In this document: in pieces, positions 1 through 6,347 of the stretch | Numbering within the stretch: position 1 is the first letter of the stretch | Layout: each line of letters begins with the position of its first letter | Virus record (IMG/VR): IMGVR_UViG_3300046471_000052 | Span: 1-35,129 of that record | DNA from: a virus | Length of the DNA: 35,129 nt | Reading direction: 5' to 3' (one strand) | Program-made: the position numbers and the translations under genes | Notes under the pieces: model-generated | Told to the model about the DNA's origin: nothing | The model's database searches: none | The model's input: only the letters and a program-made list of their open reading frames with translations

Positions 1-19
1 ATTCTGGTGACTCTTGGAG

Positions 20-33
20 GGGGGAGCTCCCCC
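20..33. repeat. GC-rich palindrome at the packaging-end side
   Basis: A perfect 14-base palindrome made of five G, AGCT and five C. It starts four bases beyond the stop codon of the last early gene. Joined to the other edge of the window, it lies about 45 bases upstream of the small terminase gene, where actinophages with cohesive ends carry their cos site. It could be a cos-associated element or a weak hairpin terminator. It lacks a T-run on the leftward transcript, which argues against a simple terminator. Confidence 0.4.
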
Positions 34-37
34 AGAC

Positions 38-280
38 CTAGTCGTCGATCGATCCGTCGTCGACGACGGTCGGCTCTGGTTCCCGGTAGGGCTTGGGCTT
101 GCCGACTGTGGTGGTGGTCTCGACGGTGGCGAGGTGGATGTCGGGTTCAAGTCCGAGCTCGCGGGTCTTGTCTTCGAAGTAGGCGAGGTCGCGCTTGGCT
201 GAGTCGACGTCTCCGTGGAGGCCGCCGACGATGGCGTCGCCTCGGGCTACTGCGTACTGTGTTACCTTCGTGCTGGTCAT
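38..280 (-). CDS. Hypothetical protein, 80 residues, last early gene before cos region
   Basis: I do not recognise a family. The ATG at 280 is chosen because AGGAGA lies a few bases upstream; a longer reading of the frame would run into the HNH gene. The N-terminal half (residues 1-45) looks like a small alpha/beta domain with a KRDLAYFED helix. The C-terminal part is rich in Thr, Pro and acidic residues (ETTTTVGKPK, VVDDGSIDD) and is probably flexible. It lies directly between the HNH endonuclease and the edge of the genome, so a role near DNA packaging is possible but is only inferred from position. Confidence 0.6.
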   Translation of the reverse strand: MTSTKVTQYAVARGDAIVGGLHGDVDSAKRDLAYFEDKTRELGLEPDIHLATVETTTTVGKPKPYREPEPTVVDDGSIDD

Positions 281-291
281 TTCTGGGTCTC

Positions 292-573
292 CTACCGTTC
301 GAGTGCGCCGCTGCGTCGGATGATGGGGGCGTAGTCGCGTGCCCGCTTCGTGCTGTTGCAGGTGGCGTGTGCTGCCTGCTTGTTGGTGAGGTCGTCCCGT
401 CCGCCCTTGACGAGGGGGATGATGTGGTCGACGACGAAGCATTGGGCGTCGGGCCACTTGAGTGTGTAGTCGATTGGCTTGCCGCAGATGGCGCAGTTGG
501 GTTTCGCCCTGGCGATACGCGCCCGGTCCTTGAACTGCTGAGCGCTGTTGCGGTGCGGTGGCTTGACCGGCAT
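292..573 (-). CDS. HNH endonuclease, terminase-associated type
   Basis: A 93-residue HNH nuclease. A zinc-binding CAIC pair is at residues 27-30, the catalytic VVDHIIP stretch has Asp49-His50, Asn64 follows, and HATCN (69-73) completes the HNH fold and second Cys. HNH proteins encoded next to terminase are known in many phages to be needed for cos cleavage and headful processing together with the large terminase. On a circular map this gene is about 650 bases upstream of terS on the same strand, which fits that role. The ATG at 573 is preferred over the upstream ATG at 609 because the previous gene stops at 575, leaving a one-base gap. It most likely acts in the cytoplasm during packaging. 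Confidence 0.85.
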   Translation of the reverse strand: MPVKPPHRNSAQQFKDRARIARAKPNCAICGKPIDYTLKWPDAQCFVVDHIIPLVKGGRDDLTNKQAAHATCNSTKRARDYAPIIRRSGALER

Positions 574-574
574 C

Positions 575-691
575 TCAGTTCCAGGATCGGCTCTCGTCGT
601 CGAGGTCATTGACGAGGGCGTCGCAACATAACGCGGCGGCGATGGGGTAACGCCAGTGTTGTCCGCAGTAGTCGCAGACGTAGTCGCTCAT
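575..691 (-). CDS. Zinc-ribbon-like microprotein, 38 residues
   Basis: Short frame beginning MSDYVCDYCGQHW with one CxxC pair (residues 6-9) and a later CC (22-23), which could form a single zinc site. It is packed between a small membrane protein (two-base gap upstream) and the HNH gene (one-base gap downstream), so it is almost certainly co-translated with them. No family is recognised. Despite its size, the tight fit between neighbours and the Cys pattern support it as a real gene. Confidence 0.55.
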   Translation of the reverse strand: MSDYVCDYCGQHWRYPIAAALCCDALVNDLDDESRSWN

Positions 692-693
692 GG

Positions 694-828
694 TCACGCC
701 TTTGTGGTCCGGTACTTGGGGGTGTAGCGGGGGTCGATGAGCGCGTATGCGACTCCGGGTGAGTAGGCGATGAGGTAGATGCTGAACGTGAGGAGACCGA
801 TGGTGGCGCCGAGGAGCAGGGGCTTCAT
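694..828 (-). CDS. Small membrane protein, 44 residues
   Basis: The start overlaps the stop of the upstream zinc-ribbon gene by four bases (ATGA). Residues 3-30 (LLLGATIGLLTFSIYLIAYS and following) form one hydrophobic membrane-spanning segment, and the tail is basic and polar (RYTPKYRTTKA). It lacks a lipobox and a clear signal-peptidase site, so a single-pass inner-membrane protein is the best description. The function is unknown. Confidence 0.6.
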   Translation of the reverse strand: MKPLLLGATIGLLTFSIYLIAYSPGVAYALIDPRYTPKYRTTKA

Positions 829-1040
829 GGCTGCAGGTGGGCGTGGCGTAGATCCCAGATGATGTGGCCTGATGCGGCGAGCTTCTCGAAGTACTCGGTC
901 CCGTGATGGCTGCAGTAACTCAGTTCGGTTCCGTTGACCAGCGCGAAGACGAATGCTTGTGCGCCGCAGTCGGGGCCGTCGCAGGTAGCGCGTGGCATGG
1001 GTGGGGTGGGCGTTATACCGAGGTCGTCAAGGACGTTCAT
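825..1040 (-). CDS. DUF7455-like zinc-ribbon protein
   Basis: A 71-residue protein with the pattern CDGPDCGAQA (Cys20, Cys25), then SYCSHHG, then a short helix. This resembles the small DUF7455 family that is widespread in actinobacteria and their phages and has no proven function. A good ribosome site (GGGAGG) lies six bases before the ATG at 1040. It is the first protein gene downstream of the tRNA-Trp gene and may be on the same transcript. The family assignment is from memory of the Cys pattern, so moderately certain. Confidence 0.7.
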   Translation of the reverse strand: MNVLDDLGITPTPPMPRATCDGPDCGAQAFVFALVNGTELSYCSHHGTEYFEKLAASGHIIWDLRHAHLQP

Positions 1041-1062
1041 GTCGCCTCCCGTGGTCGGGTTG

Positions 1063-1134
1063 CTGATTCGCCAGGACTCGAACCTGGACGGACGGTTTTG
1101 GAGACCGCCGCTCTGCCAATTGAGCTACGAACCA
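1063..1134 (-). tRNA. tRNA-Trp (anticodon CCA)
   Basis: On the minus strand the sequence folds into a complete cloverleaf. The acceptor strand 1134-1128 (TGGTTCG) pairs with 1070-1064 (CGAATCA) over seven pairs, including one G-T. The D-arm GCTC...GAGC, an anticodon stem around loop CTCCAAA giving anticodon CCA, and a T arm CCAGG/TTCGAGT/CCTGG are all present. The discriminator base is G, as expected for bacterial tRNA-Trp. The CCA tail is not encoded (GCAA follows), so the host enzyme must add it. It lies between the second recombinase gene and a zinc-ribbon gene. Confidence 0.93.
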
Positions 1135-1232
1135 TCGAGAGCGGGGCGGCGGCGAGTGATGACGAGTTACCACACACGACGACCACGTATGACGCCGCTC
1201 CGGTCTCACCGCGTTGGGTTGCGCGGTACTGG

Positions 1233-1250
1233 TGGGACGAGTCCGTCCCA
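1233..1250. other. Hairpin in the leader upstream of tRNA-Trp
   Basis: Perfect seven-base inverted repeat TGGGACG / CGTCCCA around a four-base AGTC loop, inside the 267-base gap between the recombinase stop (1402) and the tRNA (1134). No T-run follows on the leftward strand. It may be a processing or transcription-modulating hairpin, or chance. No open reading frame is convincing in the rest of this gap. Confidence 0.3.
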
Positions 1251-1343
1251 TTCACCGGCATCAACCCGCATTGGGGGAAGCGAGTCGCCGGGAGTTAACG
1301 AGTGAAGGCCGCAACCCAGGATGGGCGCGACCTTCGGACACGA

Positions 1344-1372
1344 TACACATTACCGGTCGGGCCATTTGTCAA
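1344..1372 (-). promoter_or_regulatory. Possible leftward promoter for tRNA-Trp and downstream genes
   Basis: A perfect TTGACA -35 hexamer (minus strand, 1372-1367) is followed after 17-19 bases by weak -10 candidates within TGTGTATC (1349-1342). It sits immediately downstream of the recombinase gene and about 200 bases ahead of tRNA-Trp. The -35 match is strong but the -10 is poor, so this is a tentative call. Confidence 0.35.
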
Positions 1373-1401
1373 GGACGTTCGGTGGCGGTGTGTCGTGACT
1401 C

Positions 1402-2211
1402 TCACCCGGCGAGTTGGTTGACGGCGGTTCGCATCCGGGCGGTGTCGTACTGCACGTACCTCCTCGTCGTCGCTGGTGAGGCGTGGCCGAGCATCTCCTG
1501 CACGAGGAGCAGGTCGGAGGTGAGCGCGTACGCCCTGGTGCCGAACCGATGGCGCAGGGTGTGCATCGTGTAATGGTCGGGGAGGAGCGCCGCAATCTGC
1601 TTGCCCACGTATCTCGGTGACAGGTGTCCGTTGTCCCGTCCGGGAAACAGGTAGCCTGCATCGAGGGTGGCGAGGGTCTTCCCGAGCGAGATCGGCAGCG
1701 GGACGATGCGGTCCCGCCCACCCTTCCCGTGCACGATGAGGGAGTGTCCGACCATGTCCTCCATGAGGTCGGTGGAGTGCACCTGTGCGACCTCAGCCCG
1801 ACGTAGCCCGAGCTCGGCTGCGAGGCGAAGCATCAGTTTCTCCCGCGGCCCTGCCGCCATCAGCGCCTCGTGGTAGATCCGGTCCGGTGCAGGGCGTGCC
1901 TTCCCGGCGACCATCTTGATCTTCGCGACAGAGTCGACGGGGTTGATGGTGACCTTTCCGCGGTAGATACCCCAGGCGTAGAACCGCTGCAGTGATGTGC
2001 GCCGGCCGCGTCTCGTCTCGATCGCCCAGGTCTGTGCGGCGAGGTAGTCGTGGACGATGTCGCCTGTCACGGCCCATGGTCCGACTGTGATCCTGCGGGC
2101 CAGGTGTTGCAGGTGTTCACGTCTCGCGTTGTTCGTGTTCGTGCGCTTTCCGGACGCGCGTTCGTGGGACAGGAACCCCTCGATCGCTTCGGTCCACTCG
2201 CGCGTGATCAT
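1402..2211 (-). CDS. Tyrosine recombinase (XerC/D-like), second recombinase of the phage
   Basis: A 269-residue tyrosine recombinase. Residues 1-95 form the SAM-like DNA-binding core and residues 105-269 the catalytic domain. All expected catalytic positions are visible: Arg137/138 in LGLRRAEV, Lys163 in HGKGGRDR, His217/Arg220/His221 in HTLRHRF, His243 in LGHAS and Tyr252 in TRRYV. It cuts and rejoins DNA at specific sites through a 3'-phosphotyrosine. It is shorter than the integrase at 16999-18126 and lacks an arm-binding N-terminal domain, so it resembles Xer-type resolvases rather than a lambda-type integrase. It lies six bases from the preceding gene in the early operon, far from attP. 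Multimer resolution, or integration at another site, is inferred and not shown. Confidence 0.88.
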   Translation of the reverse strand: MITREWTEAIEGFLSHERASGKRTNTNNARREHLQHLARRITVGPWAVTGDIVHDYLAAQTWAIETRRGRRTSLQRFYAWGIYRGKVTINPVDSVAKIKMVAGKARPAPDRIYHEALMAAGPREKLMLRLAAELGLRRAEVAQVHSTDLMEDMVGHSLIVHGKGGRDRIVPLPISLGKTLATLDAGYLFPGRDNGHLSPRYVGKQIAALLPDHYTMHTLRHRFGTRAYALTSDLLLVQEMLGHASPATTRRYVQYDTARMRTAVNQLAG

Positions 2212-2217
2212 GCGGTA

Positions 2218-2442
2218 TCACCCATGTTCAGAATCCGATTCAGTCGGATGGTGATCCAGCCGCCAATCCGGGTCGGGATCGCGCATGGCGGGTCGAGACA
2301 AGACTTCGGCCCGCTTCTCGGCCCACGAATCTGTCGATTGGGTCCACACGCCAGGGCAGTAGTGCGTCTGGTTGCCCAGACCCCAGATATGCCCTGCATG
2401 CGCGAACGACGCATTGCACACTTGCGTCGGGCACCATGTCAT
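2218..2442 (-). CDS. Hypothetical Cys/His protein, 74 residues
   Basis: Starts with ATGA overlap to the upstream gene. The N-terminus has CPTQVC (Cys4, Cys9) and then several His residues (FAHAGHIW, THYCPG), a pattern that could bind zinc. The C-terminal half is polar and acidic (DPDPDWRLDHHPTESDSEHG). It resembles small Cys-rich phage proteins annotated as hypothetical; no family is recognised. It directly precedes the recombinase gene. Confidence 0.6.
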   Translation of the reverse strand: MTWCPTQVCNASFAHAGHIWGLGNQTHYCPGVWTQSTDSWAEKRAEVLSRPAMRDPDPDWRLDHHPTESDSEHG

Positions 2443-2660
2443 CGCTCATCCTCCGAATCCGACGGTTCGGGCACGACTTCCCAATCGGGCGAGCCGATAC
2501 GACGGCGAACGATCACGGCGGCACCCCATCGGCACTTGTCGGCCGTGTGCCGCGCCGCCTCAGCGGTCGGGTAGTTGAGGATGCCGAACACCACCCAGTA
2601 GGGGCCTTGGTCGGGGTAGGCATCGTCAAGCCAGCCGTACTCCCACTTGGGCTTAGGCAC
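2439..2660 (-). CDS. Hypothetical protein, 73 residues
   Basis: GTG start at 2660, with four-base overlap (ATGA) to the next gene downstream. The sequence is a compact alpha/beta fold rich in aromatic residues (WEYGWLDDAYPDQGPYWVVF) followed by a helix (PTAEAARHTADK) and strands. It ends in an acidic tail. No family is recognised. A 13-codon frame (2694-2653) bridges the stop of the previous gene and this start, touching both, which suggests coupled translation across the 33-base gap. Confidence 0.65.
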   Translation of the reverse strand: MPKPKWEYGWLDDAYPDQGPYWVVFGILNYPTAEAARHTADKCRWGAAVIVRRRIGSPDWEVVPEPSDSEDER

Positions 2661-2693
2661 GGTCAGCCGCCGAATCGGACGGCCGGGACGCCA

Positions 2694-2948
2694 TCAGTGC
2701 TGGGGTCGACGACCGATGCGGCGAGCAAGCCAGTCCACCACCGGGACGACCCATGATCTGATGAGCAGGCGGTCCAGTTTCCTCAAGGCGACGCGAGCCT
2801 CCGCCTGGACGCGGGCTTCGTGCACGCGTCGCGGGTCCCCGTACAGGATCTCGTGCAGCTCGCCGGGCTTCATTCCCCAGTTCAGGAGACCCGTCATCAG
2901 TCCTGCGCGCTCGAGGTCCTCGTTCGAGCGCTCATCGAACGTGGTCAT
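2694..2948 (-). CDS. Hypothetical helical protein, 84 residues
   Basis: Starts by ATGA overlap with the upstream gene. Mostly helical and charged in the first 60 residues (RVHEARVQAEARVALRKLDR). A short hydrophobic stretch near the C-terminus (LIRSWVVPVVDWLA) could be an amphipathic or membrane-associated helix. No family is recognised. Confidence 0.6.
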   Translation of the reverse strand: MTTFDERSNEDLERAGLMTGLLNWGMKPGELHEILYGDPRRVHEARVQAEARVALRKLDRLLIRSWVVPVVDWLARRIGRRPQH

Positions 2949-3136
2949 GGCTCGATCCTCTCAGGCTCCGAAACGGTCGGTCTGAGGGTGGCGAGTAGCT
3001 CGTCGTGCTCGGACGGAATGATGCCCGCCTCCACGAGCGCGTCTACGGCGTTCGCGGCCACTATCCACCGCTTGTCCACCCTGTGGCCCTTCATGGAGCC
3101 GAGCACCGCGTGATAGGCGTTCGTGCGCACGCTCAC
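2945..3136 (-). CDS. Hypothetical protein, 63 residues
   Basis: The GTG at 3136 is chosen because it overlaps the upstream stop (GTGA) and no ribosome site supports the longer frame. It contains a helical region (RWIVAANAVDALVEAGII) and a polar C-terminus, ending in ATGA overlap with the next gene. The family is unknown. Its conserved overlaps on both sides support it as real. Confidence 0.55.
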   Translation of the reverse strand: MSVRTNAYHAVLGSMKGHRVDKRWIVAANAVDALVEAGIIPSEHDELLATLRPTVSEPERIEP

Positions 3137-3285
3137 CTGTCCGCCTCCGGATCGGACGATTCGTTGCGCACGGCCACGCAGTAGCGGCAAACGTCAGCGG
3201 AACCCCAGCGGTCGTGCTGGCGAAACCATGAGTGGATGGCGAGGCGGCACAACCAGCGGTGTGCACTAATGCGCGCGTCAATCAC
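3133..3285 (-). CDS. Small Cys-containing protein, 50 residues
   Basis: GTG start at 3285, eight bases inside the upstream gene. The protein has WLCRLAIHSWFRQHDRW followed by CRYC, giving a possible H/C zinc site with the CxxC pair near the C-terminus. It ends with GTGA overlap to the next gene. No family is recognised. The start is uncertain because the only alternative in frame is longer and lies inside the previous gene. Confidence 0.5.
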   Translation of the reverse strand: MIDARISAHRWLCRLAIHSWFRQHDRWGSADVCRYCVAVRNESSDPEADR

Positions 3286-3862
3286 GATGACTCCCGTTCG
3301 GGTGGACCGTGGGTGCGGCACCATGCACCGGGCAGTCCACGTTCGGCCCATCGCTGATCCCGGCGATGGCAGGCGTGCAGATGCACCGGGGAGCGTCCTC
3401 GTGCCAGCGGCGGCCGGCGAGAATGTTACGCAGGTGTGGCACGGGAACGTACGTGATTTGCGTGGGGAGCTTCGTGAGGTATTCGTCGATTGCGGCGACC
3501 GTCACCCCGAGGACTGCGTTTGCTTCCAGCGCGTCGTCGGCGATCGCACGGTACTCGGCGCGATCTTCTTCGGTCAGATTGTCGTGGTACTCGTCAATCT
3601 GCTGCGACATCACGCTCACGGGGTAGTTCGTCTTGCTCAGGAGCCCACCGGTCTGCTCATCTAGGAGGCAGGACAGTCGCCAAGCGATGTCCTCGTAATC
3701 GGCGGCATCTCCGGGCGTCATGACGCGCAACTCGGTCACTTTCGTGACCTTCTCGTCGGGGTAGAACGTGACACCGTTCTGCCATCCACCCCGAACCTTC
3801 TCGGCGAGCGGATGCTCGGTAAGGGTGCCGTCAACGACGGTGAGTCGGGCGATCCTGCTCAT
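3278..3862 (-). CDS. Hypothetical protein, 194 residues, with C-terminal Cys/His cluster
   Basis: One of the larger unknowns of the early operon. Residues 1-60 look like a beta-rich domain (VRGGWQNGVTFYPDEKVTKV), residues 60-140 are helical, and the C-terminus has CICTPAIAG...CPVHGAAPTVH, a likely zinc-binding knuckle. The start is by ATGA overlap with the upstream gene. No recognised family or enzyme motif. Confidence 0.65.
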   Translation of the reverse strand: MSRIARLTVVDGTLTEHPLAEKVRGGWQNGVTFYPDEKVTKVTELRVMTPGDAADYEDIAWRLSCLLDEQTGGLLSKTNYPVSVMSQQIDEYHDNLTEEDRAEYRAIADDALEANAVLGVTVAAIDEYLTKLPTQITYVPVPHLRNILAGRRWHEDAPRCICTPAIAGISDGPNVDCPVHGAAPTVHPNGSHRD

Positions 3863-4032
3863 TGGATTTTGTCCTTCCGGGATTGGAGATCGATGACATC
3901 GAGGATGAGTTGCGCCTCGCTGGGGTTCTGGGCGGCGAGGACGTGCAGCAGATCGACGGCGGCACGGATGTTTCCCGCTGCCATCGCCTTCCCGATCGCG
4001 GCAACGACCTGGGCGTCGGTGAACTCAGGCAT
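3859..4032 (-). CDS. Small helical protein, 57 residues
   Basis: The ATG at 4032 shares a base with the stop of the upstream gene (TGATG). The sequence is almost entirely helical (DAQVVAAIGKAMAAGNIRAA, LLHVLAAQNPSEAQLILDVI), reminiscent of a TPR-like helical hairpin. No family is assigned. It ends with ATGA overlap to the next gene. Confidence 0.6.
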   Translation of the reverse strand: MPEFTDAQVVAAIGKAMAAGNIRAAVDLLHVLAAQNPSEAQLILDVIDLQSRKDKIQ

Positions 4033-4208
4033 CACTGACTCCGGTTCTCTAGGTTGGCGGGCGGGCATTCGAGGTGTGCGACAGCATCCCCGCGATCCGT
4101 CGCGAGCGTGCCGTTGTCGGTGTAGATGCGGGTGACCTTGCGGACGTCGACGACCTGATCACCGACCTCGAACGGTGAAGCGCACCTCGCGCAACTGGAT
4201 GACGTCAT
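4032..4208 (-). CDS. Zinc-ribbon-like protein, 58 residues
   Basis: The protein starts MTSSSCARCASPFEVGDQV, with a CxxC pair at residues 6-9, a central beta-hairpin region, and HLECP near residues 46-50 that could complete a Cys3His zinc site. This pattern (CxxC, GDxV strand, HxxC) is common in small phage proteins of unknown role. The start overlaps the upstream stop (ATGA) and the stop overlaps the next start (TGATG), so translation is coupled on both sides. Confidence 0.65.
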   Translation of the reverse strand: MTSSSCARCASPFEVGDQVVDVRKVTRIYTDNGTLATDRGDAVAHLECPPANLENRSQ

Positions 4209-5008
4209 GGCTGGTTCCTTCCTGTGCTGATTCCGTGTTTCTTGATGAGGTGGCGGGCGGTGCGTTCGGTGCGTGCGCGGTCTTTGGCCACGTCGGCGAA
4301 CAACAGGCGGAGGTGTTCGTACTCTTCATCCGGGTACCAGTGGCCGGCGGTGCAGACGATGCGTCGGTCGTCACCGGGGAACGCGGGCGGGTAGACGGCG
4401 ATCTTTGCCCCGCATTCCTGTCTCGGGCAGGGCATGGCGGAGTAGGAGGGTTTCTCAATGCGGGGCCAGCGAGCATTGATCCGCCAGATGTCGGCCATGG
4501 TGTCGGTCATCGCGTCGACGTCGTCAGGGCGGCCTGCGGCGAGAATCGTGTCGAGTCGGGCTTTGATCCAACGGGCGAGGGTGCCGACCAGGGTCGCGGC
4601 TGTGGCGGGGGCGACGTCGAGCGGGAGTCCGACGATGGTGCCGCGCGCGTTCCGCCATGCGCCTTGCGCGACGTCGGGGGCAGGGGTGCGCATTTGCTGT
4701 GCCCACGTGACCGACCAGTACACGAGTGCCGAGTACAGTTCGTTCGCGTCGTCGAACGCGGCCTGGTTGAACGGCAGTGGTGCATCCCGGGACGAGTCGA
4801 CCCGTTCGCCACCGTCACCGGACCCGGATGAGCGGATCGCGTTGCCGATGAGGTGCTGGGCGAGCTCGGCCGCCAAACCGAGGGCGGCGTCGAGGCGGCC
4901 CCAGCATCGGACACAGTAGGCGCCGTGTGTTGCCGGGAGCGGGGTGGTCCCGTCCGTCTTCGTGCACCCGCGCAGGCAGGGCATGAGCGTCTCGATATGG
5001 TCCGTCAT
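4205..5008 (-). CDS. Conserved-type hypothetical protein with two Cys clusters, 267 residues
   Basis: The ATG at 5008 (MTDHIETLMPC) follows a purine-rich stretch (GAAACGGAGACC) that can act as a weak ribosome site; it overlaps the upstream stop by four bases. An N-terminal cluster (CLRGC..., YCVRCWGRLD) and a second cluster (CPRQECGAK ... IVCTAGHWY) look like two zinc-ribbon halves. They flank a helical middle (residues 55-190). The C-terminal helix (RARTERTARHLIKKHGIS) may bind nucleic acid. Similar proteins are frequent in actinophage early regions and are annotated as hypothetical. The function is unknown; a DNA- or RNA-binding role is inferred from the clusters. Confidence 0.7.
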   Translation of the reverse strand: MTDHIETLMPCLRGCTKTDGTTPLPATHGAYCVRCWGRLDAALGLAAELAQHLIGNAIRSSGSGDGGERVDSSRDAPLPFNQAAFDDANELYSALVYWSVTWAQQMRTPAPDVAQGAWRNARGTIVGLPLDVAPATAATLVGTLARWIKARLDTILAAGRPDDVDAMTDTMADIWRINARWPRIEKPSYSAMPCPRQECGAKIAVYPPAFPGDDRRIVCTAGHWYPDEEYEHLRLLFADVAKDRARTERTARHLIKKHGISTGRNQP

Positions 5009-5220
5009 GGGGTGGTCTCCGTTTCGTTCACCCAGGGTCGAGGAGCGAAACTCCACAGGATCTCGCCGCCCTCGAGTCGTGCGTGGTGCTGACCTTCATG
5101 TCCCGCGGGGAGCCCGCAGCCGATGGAGTCGAAGTCGATGAGTACGCCAACGTTGCATCCGTACAACTGCTGCATTGCTTCGGCGATCTCGGTTTCGGTT
5201 ATCGGGGCCGGCTGGCTCAT
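5005..5220 (-). CDS. Hypothetical protein, 71 residues
   Basis: Starts MSQPAPITETEIAEAMQQLYG, then CGLPAGHEGQHHAR, whose Cys/His spacing (CxLPxGHxGxHHA) is seen in several small actinophage proteins and may bind a metal. Its start lies in a 26-base segment that is repeated, with one change, at the start of the gene upstream (5217-5564). The C-terminus NETETTP also resembles the ends of the two upstream genes. Confidence 0.65.
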   Translation of the reverse strand: MSQPAPITETEIAEAMQQLYGCNVGVLIDFDSIGCGLPAGHEGQHHARLEGGEILWSFAPRPWVNETETTP

Positions 5221-5237
5221 GGTGTTGTCCCCTCGGT
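5212..5237. repeat. Repeated gene junction, copy 1
   Basis: A 26-base stretch spanning the end of one gene, its ribosome site and the start of the next. It matches 5556-5581 with a single base change (C at 5231, T at 5575). Both copies encode a C-terminal TTP, a stop, and an N-terminal MSQ. Confidence 0.85.
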
Positions 5238-5564
5238 GACGGGTTTCGGGAATACCTCGGCTACCGCGACAAGAACGGTCAGCATTTCGTCCCAGACGTC
5301 CTCGACGTCGGCGAGCTTGTCTGAGGCGACCATGTGCTTCGACAGGCGAGCCGCTCCACCTTTCACCTGGGCTGAGAGGTCACCGCTGTACAGCAGACGC
5401 CCAAACCTCCGGGTCTCGTCTCCCCAGACGGTGACGTCGAGCGAGTGAACCCAAGCGCTCTCCTCGTCGCTGCGGAGGATGTAGAACTTTCCGCTGATGC
5501 GATCACTCTCCACTCCGACGATCCGTTGGTAACGGCTCATGTCGTAGACCTTCATCTGGCTCAT
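5217..5564 (-). CDS. Hypothetical protein, 115 residues
   Basis: The start MSQMKVYDMS lies in the second copy of the repeated junction, with GAGAGG upstream as ribosome site. Strands dominate residues 10-60 (GKFYILRSDEESAWVHSLDV), followed by two helices (VKGGAARLSKHMVASDKLAD, VEDVWDEMLTVLVAVAEV). No family is recognised. ATGA overlaps at both ends. Confidence 0.65.
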   Translation of the reverse strand: MSQMKVYDMSRYQRIVGVESDRISGKFYILRSDEESAWVHSLDVTVWGDETRRFGRLLYSGDLSAQVKGGAARLSKHMVASDKLADVEDVWDEMLTVLVAVAEVFPKPVTEGTTP

Positions 5565-5581
5565 GGTGTTGTCCTCTCGGT
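5556..5581. repeat. Repeated gene junction, copy 2
   Basis: Second copy of the 26-base junction at 5212-5237, 344 bases away in the same orientation. It carries the stop of the 62-residue gene and the ribosome site and start of the 115-residue gene. Confidence 0.85.
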
Positions 5582-5749
5582 TCGGATCTGCCCCAACAGG
5601 CGGTCTGTTTCAGCGTCGTAAGCCCGCTCCCGGACCAGGCGTGCATCCCTCGGTCGGGGTAGGGCTTCCGCGATCGCTTTGTGTTTCTTGCGGCCCGCGG
5701 TCTGCACCCTTCGCAGGTAGTCCGTGAACCACTCATCCGCGGTGATCAC
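5561..5749 (-). CDS. Hypothetical basic protein, 62 residues
   Basis: GTG start at 5749 overlapping the upstream stop (GTGA); the longer frame is a shadow of the DUF4326 gene. Helical and strongly basic (YLRRVQTAGRKKHKAIAEAL), which would suit nucleic-acid binding, though no motif proves it. Ends TERTTP, like its two downstream neighbours. Confidence 0.55.
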   Translation of the reverse strand: MITADEWFTDYLRRVQTAGRKKHKAIAEALPRPRDARLVRERAYDAETDRLLGQIRTERTTP

Positions 5750-6111
5750 GATGGGTGACCGTTCGCGAGTTCGAGCAGCACGTCTGCGTGGCACGGCACG
5801 CGGGTTCCGTCTGAGTCCTCGAGTGGGCACCAGCAGGCGAGGTCGTAGCCGACGAGAGGCCACACGGGTGGGCGTTCCCATCCGAGGACCTCGACAACCC
5901 CGTTCATCCAGTCACGGAAATAGGCCACGGCTTCACTGGCGTTCTCAGCGGTGATGGATCCGGTCGCCGTGCCTGCGTCCCATGCGACAACGACCTCTTT
6001 GCCAATGGCGAATGGGTTACCGTGCCGGGTAGACCGGTCCACCTTCACCGCCTCCGGGTCGTCTGCCCGCCACGGTTTCTGCCGGGACATCTGGATACGC
6101 TTCGGCATCAC
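5746..6111 (-). CDS. DUF4326 domain protein
   Basis: A 121-residue protein with the marks of the DUF4326 family: STRHGNPFAIG near residues 27-37, a DWMNG helix, and the C-terminal DLACWCPLED...PCHADVLLELAN signature with conserved Cys and His. The family is common in phages and bacteria; its biochemical role is not established to my knowledge. The first ATG pair (MMPKR) allows starts at 6111 or 6108; 6111 gives ATGA overlap with the upstream stop. It lies in the middle of the early operon. Confidence 0.85.
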   Translation of the reverse strand: MMPKRIQMSRQKPWRADDPEAVKVDRSTRHGNPFAIGKEVVVAWDAGTATGSITAENASEAVAYFRDWMNGVVEVLGWERPPVWPLVGYDLACWCPLEDSDGTRVPCHADVLLELANGHPS

Positions 6112-6347
6112 GCCGCCTCCCTGACGATCACGGGCCGGCGCACACCGGACACCTTCCGGACCTCCACGAACTCGTCATCCCCAAGAACAGCCAGGTTGAT
6201 GCCGTGCTTACGGAGGAAGTCCTCATGTCGTTCCACCGACCGGCAGTCGTTGCAGTTGATGGTGGTGGGGCGGGGTTCTTTGAGTTCGATACCGCAACGA
6301 CGGCACACACGGGCGTTGGAGACGGGGGTACGGGTACCAGAGATCAC
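6108..6347 (-). CDS. Zinc-ribbon protein, 79 residues
   Basis: The GTG at 6347 overlaps the stop of the replication-initiator-like gene (GTGA) and is preferred over the upstream ATG, which lies within that gene. Two pairs, CRRCG and CNDC, separated by 14 residues make a clear zinc ribbon at residues 15-36. The C-terminal half (FVEVRKVSGVRRPVIVREAA) is basic and beta-rich. A DNA-binding role is likely but unproven. Confidence 0.65.
   Translation of the reverse strand: MISGTRTPVSNARVCRRCGIELKEPRPTTINCNDCRSVERHEDFLRKHGINLAVLGDDEFVEVRKVSGVRRPVIVREAA

Noticed and set aside
1026-1380. 13-base direct repeat GTCAAGGACGTTC at 1026-1038 and 1368-1380 flanking the tRNA-Trp region
   Set aside because: A 13-base repeat is expected several times by chance in 35 kb, the copies share no extended flanks, and one lies inside the start of a coding gene.
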